The notes under the pieces are model-generated. The model saw nothing but the letters and a program-made list of their open reading frames with translations, was not told the DNA's origin and made no database searches. The translations under genes and the position numbers were made by a program. Shown one piece after another: positions 1-6,265 of a stretch of DNA of 6,990 nucleotides (position 1 is its first letter; the number at the start of each line of letters is the position of its first letter). Source of the stretch: CAZEHS01 sp964511875 (lineage in GTDB: Bacteria; Bacillota; Clostridia; Peptostreptococcales; Acidaminobacteraceae); NCBI GenBank assembly GCA_964511875.1, contig CAZEHS010000127.1:1-6990 (forward strand), in the 5' to 3' direction.

Positions 1-54
1 AGCAGTGGACTGAAAATCCACGTGTCGGTGGTTCGATTCCGCCCTTGGGCACCA
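1..54 (+). tRNA. tRNA-Phe (anticodon GAA), 3' part only
   Basis: The window begins inside a tRNA gene; the acceptor 5' strand and most of the D arm lie outside. Visible are a perfect 5-bp anticodon stem (5-9 with 17-21) closing the 7-base loop CTGAAAA with anticodon GAA at 12-14, a 5-base variable loop (22-26), a T stem (27-31 with 39-43) around the loop TTCGATT, the 3' acceptor strand CTTGGGC (44-50), discriminator A51 and an encoded CCA (52-54). Anticodon GAA reads Phe codons UUU and UUC. The sequence predicts that the missing 5' end reads GCCCAAG or a close variant. An intrinsic terminator follows 9 bases later, so this is probably the last gene of its transcription unit. Confidence 0.95.
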
Positions 55-63
55 CAATAGTCG

Positions 64-113
64 AATAGGCTGTCTCTAAACATTGTTTCATGTTTAGAGA
101 CAGCCTATTTTTT
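64..113 (+). terminator. Intrinsic terminator after tRNA-Phe
   Basis: A perfect 20-bp stem (64-83 with 90-109) closes the 6-base loop TGTTTC and runs directly into a T-run (108-113, then GTT). The run AATA at the 5' foot mirrors the TATT of the 3' foot, so the hairpin also has an A-tract on its left. This gives the tRNA transcript a Rho-independent stop and insulates the following protein gene. The stem is long for a terminator, but the position and T-run fit that role well. Confidence 0.9.
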
Positions 114-252
114 GTTCCTTATGAAAGGGATAGACTCTCACAAGATTACGGTAAAGTTGCGTAATAAAGCACCTGTGTGGGTATCATTTACATATAGAAA
201 CAGTCTGCAGAACTAGTCGCTTGATTATCTTGCTCCGAGCAGGAGGTCTGCC

Positions 253-2994
253 ATGAATAAGAAAAACTTGTTGCCGTGGATTGCATTTTTAATCCTGATT
301 TTCATAGGAACAATGAGCAAGATGGTCCGTTTTTTTACGGATTATCTGTGGTTTGGTGAAATGGGATATATAGCTGCCTTCCTCGTAAAGCTTCTGACGT
401 ATCTCAAAATTGGTGTTCCGGTATTTTTGCTGAGTACCGTAATATTCTTCATCTACCTGAAAGCCCTCCGCAAGCGATTTGAGAAAGTGTCAATGGTGAT
501 ATTGGATAAAGCCTCCCACCAGAGGATCACTGGAGCTTTGAATCTGGGTGCGGCGGTGCTGGGGCTGATATACAGCTATATATTCACCACCAGCCTGTGG
601 TTTGATTGGCTCAGCTTCGTGAATCGGACTCCCTTCGGGAAAGCGGATCCCCTTTTCGGAATGGATATCTCATTTTATTTCTTTGTACTTCCCTTAATGC
701 GGGAATTTTTGGGGATGGGGCTGCTATTACTCTTCGTGCTTGTGGGGCTGACTGTCCTACTGATGGTATTGTTGAGTAACATTCCTCCCAAAACAGGGGC
801 GGATGATGTTTTTGATATCAATGAATTCAGGTTTCGCAACGATATCCGATCAATACTGAATAGGAATATTTTTGCTAATTCGATTGTAAAGATTGGAATT
901 CTAGGTTCATTAGCTCTCGTTCTGATTGCTGTTAACAACGTAATCAGTGTATACTCCCTGGTATATTCACCGAGAGGAGCAGCCTTTGGGGCCAGTTACA
1001 CAGATGTTCATATCAGCCTGCCTGGTTACTGGATTCTGGCGGTTATTGCGCTGCTTGGCGCAGGGCTGTTTTTATTTGGGGCACTTCAGCGTAAATGGCG
1101 GTTCATGATCATTGGACCGGCTGTTTTACTGGTTGCGGCGGTTGGGATATCTCTTACAGAAGCGGTGGTACAATCGTTCATCGTCAACCCGAACGAGAGG
1201 GCTGCGGAACGGCCCTTCATTACTATGAATATTCAGAGTACCCAGGATGCTTTCAATTTCAATGACATTGAGACTCTGGAGTTTCCTGCCGAGGGAACAC
1301 TGACCAGAGAGGATCTGAAAGACAATGCGGACATTATCAACAACATCCGTATCAATGACTTTCGTCCCTTGCTAATGACGGTGAACCAGCTTCAAGGCAT
1401 CCGTCTTTACTATGAGTTCAATGATGTGGATGTTGACAGGTATATGATCAATGGCGAATACCGGCAGGTGTTCATAGCTGCACGTGAGATGAACCAGGAT
1501 AAACTGGAGCAAAAGACCTGGGTTAATACGCGCCTGCAGTTTACCCATGGATACGGAGTAGCGCTTGCACCTGTGAATGAAGTGACCGTTGAAGGGCAAC
1601 CTTCACTGATGGTAAAGGACATACCCCCGGTATCGTTATCCGAGGACTTGAAAATAACAAGGCCGGAAATATATTTTGGAGAACTGACAAACAACTTCAT
1701 TATTGTAAACGCTAAGGAAAAGGAATTTGACTATCCGAAGGGCGCCGATAATGTCTATGTAAATTATGAAGGACCTGCAGGTATTACTCTGAATTTCGCG
1801 AACAAAGTACTGTTCTCAGTCCGCGAAAGAACAATTAATCCGCTGATTTCCAATGCACTTGATGCGGAGAGCCGGATTATCCTGAACAGGAATATCGTGA
1901 AAAGGGCTCAGACTTTGATGCCCTGGTTGAACTACGAGCAAAATCCTTATATCATCATCAATCAGGAGGACGGTAAGCTTTACTGGATTCTTGATGCTTA
2001 TACAATCAGCAAGCGATACCCTTATTCCCAACCTGCAGAGAATGGTGTGAATTACATTCGAAACTCTGTGAAAGTGGTGATTGATGCGTATTCAGGAGAG
2101 ACAAATTTCTATATTTACGACAAGATGGATCCCGTTGTTTTAACTTACCAGAAAATATTTCCTGGACTGTTCAAACCTTCGGAGGCCATGTCTGCAGGAA
2201 TTGCACGGCACATCCGTTATCCGAAAGATTTGCTGGATATCCAAGCCAGCATTTATGAGAAATACCACGTAACAAATCCTGATGTTTTCTATAATGGTGA
2301 GGATATCTGGGATATCGCTCAGGAGAAGTACATGCAGGATGCCGTTACCGTTGAAGCTAACTATGTAATGTACAGACTTCCAGATGAGAGCGAAGTAGAG
2401 TTCATCCTGAATATTCCTTTTACTCCCAACGAGAAGTCCAACATGAACGCCTTGTTAATGGCCCGTAGCGACGGGGAGAACTACGGCAAGCTGTTTTTGT
2501 ATCGTTTTTCAAAGGCAAAGCTTATTCAAGGGCCTCAGATACTGGAATCGAGGATTGATCAGGATACTGCCATTTCTCAACAGCTGACATTCTGGGATCA
2601 GAAAGGTTCATCTGTGCTTCGTGGAAATCTGATGACAATCCCTATCAAGGATTCCCTGCTATATGTGGAACCGATCTATCTGCAGTCTTCGGGAGAACGG
2701 AGCTTGCCGGAGATGAAGCGGGTAGTGGTATCCTATGGGAATCAGGTAGTGATGGAAGAAACTCTGCAGTTGGCACTGGATAGAATTTTCGGAGCCGATA
2801 TTACTGCTGTCCCAGTGGATTCAGCTCCTGCAGAATCCAGTGAAGGAAAAGCCTTGGTTGATAAGGCGAAAGGGCTGATAGAGTCCTCTGCAAAAATTAT
2901 TGAGGAATTGAAGACTGTTATGGACCAGTTGAATGAAATAATAAGCCCCGCAGACCAACCCGCAACACCGGATATCCCCACTACGGTTCAATAG
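253..2994 (+). CDS. UPF0182 family (COG1615) integral membrane protein
   Basis: This 913-residue protein has about seven N-terminal membrane helices (near 7-25, 50-70, 95-118, 154-175, 211-233, 259-277 and 284-303) followed by a soluble region of roughly 600 residues. Motifs I associate with UPF0182 run through it: WFGEMGY (33-39), VNPNE (311-315), NDFRPLL (368-374), DVDVDRY (391-397), THGYGVALAPVNE (431-443), PEIYFGEL (471-478), HIRYPKDL (653-660), NYGKL (743-747), ESRIDQD (765-771) and SLLYVEPIYL (801-810). The length is normal for the family, whose biochemical role is unknown. Helix count suggests the large domain lies on the side opposite the N terminus, probably outside the membrane. After the last conserved block there is a short helical, coiled-coil-like tail (about 866-897) and a Pro/Thr-rich end. 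The ATG at 253 follows AGGAGG (241-246) with a 6-base spacer. Family assignment is secure; function is not. Confidence 0.95.
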   Translation: MNKKNLLPWIAFLILIFIGTMSKMVRFFTDYLWFGEMGYIAAFLVKLLTYLKIGVPVFLLSTVIFFIYLKALRKRFEKVSMVILDKASHQRITGALNLGAAVLGLIYSYIFTTSLWFDWLSFVNRTPFGKADPLFGMDISFYFFVLPLMREFLGMGLLLLFVLVGLTVLLMVLLSNIPPKTGADDVFDINEFRFRNDIRSILNRNIFANSIVKIGILGSLALVLIAVNNVISVYSLVYSPRGAAFGASYTDVHISLPGYWILAVIALLGAGLFLFGALQRKWRFMIIGPAVLLVAAVGISLTEAVVQSFIVNPNERAAERPFITMNIQSTQDAFNFNDIETLEFPAEGTLTREDLKDNADIINNIRINDFRPLLMTVNQLQGIRLYYEFNDVDVDRYMINGEYRQVFIAAREMNQDKLEQKTWVNTRLQFTHGYGVALAPVNEVTVEGQPSLMVKDIPPVSLSEDLKITRPEIYFGELTNNFIIVNAKEKEFDYPKGADNVYVNYEGPAGITLNFANKVLFSVRERTINPLISNALDAESRIILNRNIVKRAQTLMPWLNYEQNPYIIINQEDGKLYWILDAYTISKRYPYSQPAENGVNYIRNSVKVVIDAYSGETNFYIYDKMDPVVLTYQKIFPGLFKPSEAMSAGIARHIRYPKDLLDIQASIYEKYHVTNPDVFYNGEDIWDIAQEKYMQDAVTVEANYVMYRLPDESEVEFILNIPFTPNEKSNMNALLMARSDGENYGKLFLYRFSKAKLIQGPQILESRIDQDTAISQQLTFWDQKGSSVLRGNLMTIPIKDSLLYVEPIYLQSSGERSLPEMKRVVVSYGNQVVMEETLQLALDRIFGADITAVPVDSAPAESSEGKALVDKAKGLIESSAKIIEELKTVMDQLNEIISPADQPATPDIPTTVQ

Positions 2995-3035
2995 CGAAGC
3001 GTTTATGGGATATTTCGGTGTCATAGGAGACTTAT

Positions 3036-3947
3036 ATGGTAGACGTATGCTTATTGGGCTGCGGCGGTATGATGCCTCTTCCACACCGGTGGCTGACATC
3101 GATGGTGTACCGTCATAACGGGAAGATGATTCTGATCGACTGCGGTGAAGGAACTCAGATCCCTTTACGGCAGCTGAAATGGGGTTTTAAGGCCCTCGAT
3201 GCAATCTGCATCACACACTGGCATGCCGATCATATTGCTGGGTTGCCTGGCCTGCTGCTCACATTGGGAAACTGCGGCCGAACGGAGCCTGTGACGCTTT
3301 TCGGGCCCCAAGGGCTGGAAGCCGTGGTTCGCGGGTTGATGGTCATCGTATCAGAGTTGCCTTTCGACATCCATTTGATTGAATTTCCAACGGATAGTCG
3401 TGGGTCAATCCAATTTGGCGATATAGAGATTCACAGCATCCCATTGGATCATTGGCTGCCGTGCATTGGTTACAGTCTGGAACTTAAGCGTGCAGGCCGG
3501 TTTGATTTTTTGAAAGCCAGGCAGATGGGCATTCCGGAGTCGTTTTGGAACAAACTACAGCACGGCGAAACAGTATGCATAGAAGACCAGCAGTTTATTC
3601 CGGCACAGTTTCTTGGAAATGAACGGAGGGGCATAAAGGTTTGCTACTGTGTGGACACTCGCCCTGTTGACGGTCTGAGTGACTTTGTCCGGAATGCTGA
3701 TCTCCTTGTTTGCGAAGGCATGTACGGCGATGATTTGCTGATCGGCAAAGCCATAGAACGTAAGCACATGCTGTTTTCTGAAGCGGCTGAACTGGCAAAG
3801 AGCGGGGAAGTGAGAGAACTTTGGCTGACACATTTCAGCCCTTCATTGGAGATGCCGGAAAATGAATTGTCATCGGCGACCCGGATATTCAAAAATACCG
3901 TTATTGGGCGGACATTGCTGTGCAAGAGTTTGCGGTTTGAGGATTAA
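3036..3947 (+). CDS. rnz: Ribonuclease Z-like metallo-beta-lactamase fold protein
   Basis: This 303-residue protein has the RNase Z length and a full set of likely zinc ligands: THWHADH at 60-66 (H61, H63, D65, H66), H139 in LDHWLPCIGY, D207 in CVDT, and H266 in LTHFSP. H244 in KHMLFSEAA matches the catalytic-region His of RNase Z. The N-terminal GCGGMMPLPHRWLTS and the DCGEGTQ motif (35-41) also fit. RNase Z cleaves pre-tRNA 3' trailers in the cytosol, mainly in tRNAs lacking an encoded CCA. The segment at 155-176, where the family usually has a GIPPGP-type exosite motif, reads GIPESFWNKL, so the GP is absent. I remember this variant from clostridial proteins annotated as ribonuclease Z, but tRNA processing is not proven for it. 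AGGAGA (3025-3030) sits 5 bases before the ATG. It lies 41 bases after the UPF0182 gene with no terminator between, so co-transcription is likely. Other MBL hydrolase activity is the alternative. Confidence 0.85.
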   Translation: MVDVCLLGCGGMMPLPHRWLTSMVYRHNGKMILIDCGEGTQIPLRQLKWGFKALDAICITHWHADHIAGLPGLLLTLGNCGRTEPVTLFGPQGLEAVVRGLMVIVSELPFDIHLIEFPTDSRGSIQFGDIEIHSIPLDHWLPCIGYSLELKRAGRFDFLKARQMGIPESFWNKLQHGETVCIEDQQFIPAQFLGNERRGIKVCYCVDTRPVDGLSDFVRNADLLVCEGMYGDDLLIGKAIERKHMLFSEAAELAKSGEVRELWLTHFSPSLEMPENELSSATRIFKNTVIGRTLLCKSLRFED

Positions 3948-3952
3948 CCTGA

Positions 3953-3995
3953 AAGAGAAGATGCCCCGGTAATTATGACAGGGACATCTTCTCTT
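3953..3995. terminator. Inverted repeat, probable bidirectional terminator
   Basis: The repeat lies between the convergent stops of the ribonuclease Z-like gene and the S66 peptidase gene. The arms AAGAGAAGATG (3953-3963) and CATCTTCTCTT (3985-3995) pair perfectly. After one C/A mismatch (3964/3984) the stem continues with CCC-GGG (3965-3967 with 3981-3983), leaving a 13-base loop. Neither side has a clean T-run: on the plus strand only TCTTCG follows, and on the minus strand only a short CTCTTTC. Position strongly suggests termination for both genes, but the form is imperfect. Confidence 0.6.
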
Positions 3996-4017
3996 CGTAA
4001 GTCAGCAGTGAGAAGGA

Positions 4018-5061
4018 TCATTCATTCAGAAACGGACTTTCCAGCAAAATGATTTCCTTCATGCGTGGAATCATTCTGATTCTACAACCCAAGGGAAGTA
4101 TCACCTTAGGGTCCGTATGACCAAAATCCACATTCAGTACAACTGGAAGATTCTCAACGTTGAATTCGACTGTTAAAATATCAGTTATTATTTTTATGAG
4201 GTCATATTTTTCTTCCTCGGAATAATCTTTCGGTCGGGCAATTATCAAGCCCTTTATCTTACCGAGAATCCCCTGAGTGCCATAATTCCTCAGCATGTAT
4301 CCGACATTCATCGGAGATGGCTTATCCTCAGATGTTTCCAAAAATAAGATCCTGTCATCCCAAAAACTCATCTCAGGCCAGTAATCTGTTCCTTTGATAA
4401 ATTCAAGTACCTCGATACACCCTCCCCACAGGAGACCTTCGCATGGATCTTTGCCTAACAGGAATTGATAGCCTTCGGTGTTGGGTTTGAATTCGGTGCA
4501 TTCGCCCAAGGTACTCAAATCGGACCAATCTTTGTAACCCTCCGTATAACGGTCATAGGGTGCATAGTGGTAAGGGATAATAGGATTCATCAGCATATCT
4601 TCAACATGGCGGGTGAATTCTGATGGCAAATGTTTCAATTGAGCGAAGCCCGCCATCACTGAAGGACCGTAAAACGTGACCAAACCAAGGGTGTTAAGAT
4701 AGGCCAGAAAAGTTGTTGCATCGGAAAATCCCATTATGAACTTTGGATGGTTCATGATACTGGACGTATCTAAATATTCAAGAATCCTTACCGAATCATA
4801 ACCGCCAATTGAACAGATGATCCCATCAATATTCTCATCCTCAAAAGCATGGTTAATATCATCGGCACGCAATTTTGGATTTCTATAGAGCTCTTCTCGG
4901 GACATTCTTGCGGTGGGGTATTCTATCAATTTGAACCCAAGGACCTCAGTCAGGTTTTTTATGCCCAGCTTAAAAATATCCGGGAACAAATCCGGTAAGC
5001 CACTTGAAGGCGATATAATGGCTATATTTGACCCGCGTTTCAAACGTTTAACCTTCTTCAA
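4018..5061 (-). CDS. S66 family serine peptidase, MccF-like / LD-carboxypeptidase
   Basis: This 347-residue cytosolic protein has no signal peptide. The S66 Ser-Glu-His triad is visible: nucleophile S113 in GFSDATT, E242 in LFLETSED, and H315 in VDFGHTDP. Supporting motifs are ISPSS (16-20), CSIGGYDS (83-90), YGPS (131-134) and the glycine-rich GLLWGGCIEVL (209-219). The length and the insert around 160-200, with DWSD at 178-181, fit the MccF-like branch (about 340 residues) better than the shorter murein-recycling LdcA branch (about 300). MccF enzymes cut the amide bond of microcin C-type peptide-nucleotides and give immunity; LdcA enzymes trim D-Ala from murein tetrapeptides. Which applies here cannot be read from sequence. 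The start is TTG at 5061-5059, with AGGAGG 7 bases upstream and no in-frame ATG nearby. The gene lies downstream of a double-GNAT gene, across a 261-base structured gap. Confidence 0.9.
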   Translation of the reverse strand: MKKVKRLKRGSNIAIISPSSGLPDLFPDIFKLGIKNLTEVLGFKLIEYPTARMSREELYRNPKLRADDINHAFEDENIDGIICSIGGYDSVRILEYLDTSSIMNHPKFIMGFSDATTFLAYLNTLGLVTFYGPSVMAGFAQLKHLPSEFTRHVEDMLMNPIIPYHYAPYDRYTEGYKDWSDLSTLGECTEFKPNTEGYQFLLGKDPCEGLLWGGCIEVLEFIKGTDYWPEMSFWDDRILFLETSEDKPSPMNVGYMLRNYGTQGILGKIKGLIIARPKDYSEEEKYDLIKIITDILTVEFNVENLPVVLNVDFGHTDPKVILPLGCRIRMIPRMKEIILLESPFLNE

Positions 5062-5068
5062 AATAGAG

Positions 5069-5074
5069 CCTCCT
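5069..5074 (-). promoter_or_regulatory. Ribosome binding site fixing the TTG start of the S66 gene
   Basis: The minus strand reads GAGGAGG, then CTCTATT, then TTG AAG AAG. The 7-base spacer is ideal. A plus-strand CCTCCT at 5069-5074 is its complement. The ATG at 5077-5075 overlaps the binding site and is out of frame, so TTG at 5061 is the best start. A TTG start normally lowers translation relative to ATG; the strong binding site may compensate. Confidence 0.8.
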
Positions 5075-5197
5075 CATAATGCTGAATTTCACATCGCTTG
5101 CGTAGATTCCTTTCTTCATCTGATTTAAGCATGCTTTGAAGGCGTTTTGATTTCCATTTGCGGATATATATTCATTTGTCGCATGAAGCGATCCTTG

Positions 5198-5229
5198 GCT
5201 TCAGGTGGAGTTTCAACTCCATCTGAAGC
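5198..5229. repeat. 14-bp hairpin A with alternative partner
   Basis: Bases 5198-5211 pair with 5216-5229, with one G-T wobble (5205/5222), around a 4-base loop. The outer six bases, GCTTCA (5198-5203), can instead pair with an upstream copy of TGAAGC at 5184-5189, giving a competing 6-bp hairpin. No T-run follows on either strand, so it is not a standard intrinsic terminator. Confidence 0.85.
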
Positions 5230-5254
5230 TTAGTAGAGCGGATCCAGGGCCTCT

Positions 5255-5298
5255 ACAGTTCTCTACTCCCGCTTTAGAAGCGGGAGTCTTAGAACTGT
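5255..5298. repeat. Two-tier nested hairpin B
   Basis: The inner stem ACTCCCGCTT/AAGCGGGAGT (5265-5274 with 5278-5287) is a perfect 10 bp around TAG. An outer perfect 8-bp stem, ACAGTTCT/AGAACTGT (5255-5262 with 5291-5298), encloses it across a small asymmetric internal loop (2 and 3 bases). The 5' side also overlaps CTCTAC and CTCTACT copies (5251-5256 and 5261-5267), each complementary to AGTAGAG at 5232-5238. The pairing is too regular to be chance. It lies 25 bases past the stop of the double-GNAT gene on the minus strand but lacks a U-tract. Confidence 0.88.
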
Positions 5299-5322
5299 TA
5301 GGCATCGGATAAATATACAACG

Positions 5323-6225
5323 CTATCCTAGTCGCTTTTCCATAAAATATTTGCTCCCGGTTCTTGGGTAGCTTTTCTGCTCATAGACAACTGAATACCC
5401 ATGCTTTTCATAAAAGGGTCTTGCCTGAAACCCGAAGGTCGTTAGAAAAGACATGCTGCAGTTTTTCTCAAGCGCCAATGCTTCTGCATCCTTCAGCAGC
5501 TTGGAACCAAGGCCTGCGGCCCGTTCATTTTCATCAACAATCAGCAAATCAATCTCCAGCCATTCCCCATGAATTGAAAAGTAAATCCCTGCACTGAATT
5601 CTCCCTGGTCGTTTCCATAGCGAATAATATAGTCATGGTGATCCTTATCTTCAATTCGTTCCAGATTGAAGGCGATTATTCGTTCTCGTATTTCCATTAC
5701 TTCGCTTTCTTTTGGATCTTCGATGAGTTTTCGGATCATAAGGGGGCAGGTCATATTAAACCACTGGGCACCGCCATGGGTGGATTCCGAAAGTCCATCG
5801 TTGATGAACCCGAACCCCTCATAGTAATGCACCAGGTGCTCTTTACAGGTAAGGATCACTCGCTGCCGCCCGGCCTCTCGTGCCGTTTGAATGAATTTTC
5901 GCATCAGCTGGCCAGCAATTCCTCTCCGCTGATATTCCGGGACTACATCCAGACCAAATACTGTTTGAGTTTTGCCAGAGGGTATATTGTGTGCGGTGCT
6001 GTGGAACATATCATCAGAGATGACCAAGTCGTTTGTCACGCATCCATTAATAAAACCCACCATGCGTCCATCGTTCTCCGCGACTAGGAAGCTCTCAGGA
6101 AACGCTTTTATTCGTTCAAAAATAGTCTCACGCTCTGCTGCTTCAGCAGGTGGAAAGCATTCAACCTCGATTGCGGTAACTGCGTCAAGGTCCTCAGGTT
6201 GAGCGTTGCGAATGATGATGTTCAT
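5323..6225 (-). CDS. Double-domain GNAT N-acetyltransferase
   Basis: This 300-residue protein carries two GNAT folds. Domain 1 (about 1-160) has the acetyl-CoA motif GLDVVPEYQRRGIAG (91-105) and YYEGFGF (134-140); its HN..SGKTQTVFGL and STHGGAQW segments resemble AANAT-like acetyltransferases. Domain 2 (about 173-300) has IDLLIVDENERAAGLGSKLL (225-244) and ARPFYEKHGY (268-277), and resembles a complete stand-alone GNAT. Both keep the pyrophosphate-binding loop (QRRGIAG and ERAAGLG), so both may be active. Such enzymes move acetyl from acetyl-CoA to an amine of a small molecule, peptide or protein in the cytosol; the substrate here is unknown. The chosen ATG at 6225 follows GGGAGG with a 6-base spacer. 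A TTG 33 bases upstream extends the frame but has no good binding site. It starts 40 bases after the YfiT-like gene on the same strand, so they probably form an operon. Confidence 0.9.
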   Translation of the reverse strand: MNIIIRNAQPEDLDAVTAIEVECFPPAEAAERETIFERIKAFPESFLVAENDGRMVGFINGCVTNDLVISDDMFHSTAHNIPSGKTQTVFGLDVVPEYQRRGIAGQLMRKFIQTAREAGRQRVILTCKEHLVHYYEGFGFINDGLSESTHGGAQWFNMTCPLMIRKLIEDPKESEVMEIRERIIAFNLERIEDKDHHDYIIRYGNDQGEFSAGIYFSIHGEWLEIDLLIVDENERAAGLGSKLLKDAEALALEKNCSMSFLTTFGFQARPFYEKHGYSVVYEQKSYPRTGSKYFMEKRLG

Positions 6226-6231
6226 GAAATA

Positions 6232-6237
6232 CCTCCC
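6232..6237 (-). promoter_or_regulatory. Ribosome binding site fixing the start of the GNAT gene
   Basis: The minus strand reads GGGAGG, then TATTTC, then ATG AAC ATC. This favours the ATG at 6225-6223 over the in-frame TTG at 6258, whose upstream sequence contains no purine-rich site. The shorter protein also begins with the usual GNAT first strand (MNIIIRNAQPEDLDAV). Confidence 0.85.
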
Positions 6238-6265
6238 AATATAAGATTCAGCAATCAATCAACTG

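Larger units (their letters stand above)
5171..5312. mobile_element. Candidate non-autonomous palindromic element (IS200/IS605-like), boundaries uncertain
   Basis: The gap between the S66 and double-GNAT genes (5062-5322) has no ORF. Much of it is hairpin-forming: stem A (5198-5229), a 6-bp stem GTAGAG/CTCTAC (5233-5238 with 5251-5256), and nested stem B (5255-5298). Subterminal hairpins separated by a short coding-free spacer resemble the ends of IS200/IS605 transposons or their ORF-less derivatives. TTCAT at 5171-5175 resembles the target motifs those elements insert beside. A 15-base sequence at 5161-5175 (CGGATATATATTCAT) recurs at 5306-5320 with 12 matches, close to the other edge. No transposase remains and I cannot test copy number. 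A structured RNA or messenger-processing element is the alternative. The rest of the gap (5075-5160) shows no convincing feature apart from a short AAGCATGCTT palindrome at 5127-5136. Confidence 0.38.

Noticed and set aside
64..113. Long perfect inverted repeat as a miniature transposable element
   Set aside because: Its place 9 bases after a tRNA 3' end and its T-run are fully explained by an intrinsic terminator.
114..252. Possible promoter before the UPF0182 gene (TTGCGT near 156, TATCAT near 181)
   Set aside because: The spacing is about 19 bases and the match to a sigma-A promoter is weak. A promoter is expected here because a terminator precedes, but I cannot place it reliably.
4913..5128. 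71-codon plus-strand frame across the start of the S66 gene
   Set aside because: Most of it is antisense to the S66 coding sequence, it has no convincing binding site, and no family is recognisable.
5198..5298. Hairpins A and B as intrinsic terminators of the GNAT operon
   Set aside because: The stems are strong, but no U-tract follows on either strand and the structure is more complex than a terminator needs.
5635..6087. 150-codon open frame on the plus strand
   Set aside because: It lies wholly antisense to the well-supported double-GNAT gene, has no ribosome binding site, and its translation resembles no family.
6226..6258. 11-codon N-terminal extension of the GNAT protein from a TTG start
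   Set aside because: No purine-rich site precedes the TTG, whereas the internal ATG at 6225 has GGGAGG at ideal spacing and gives the usual GNAT N terminus.
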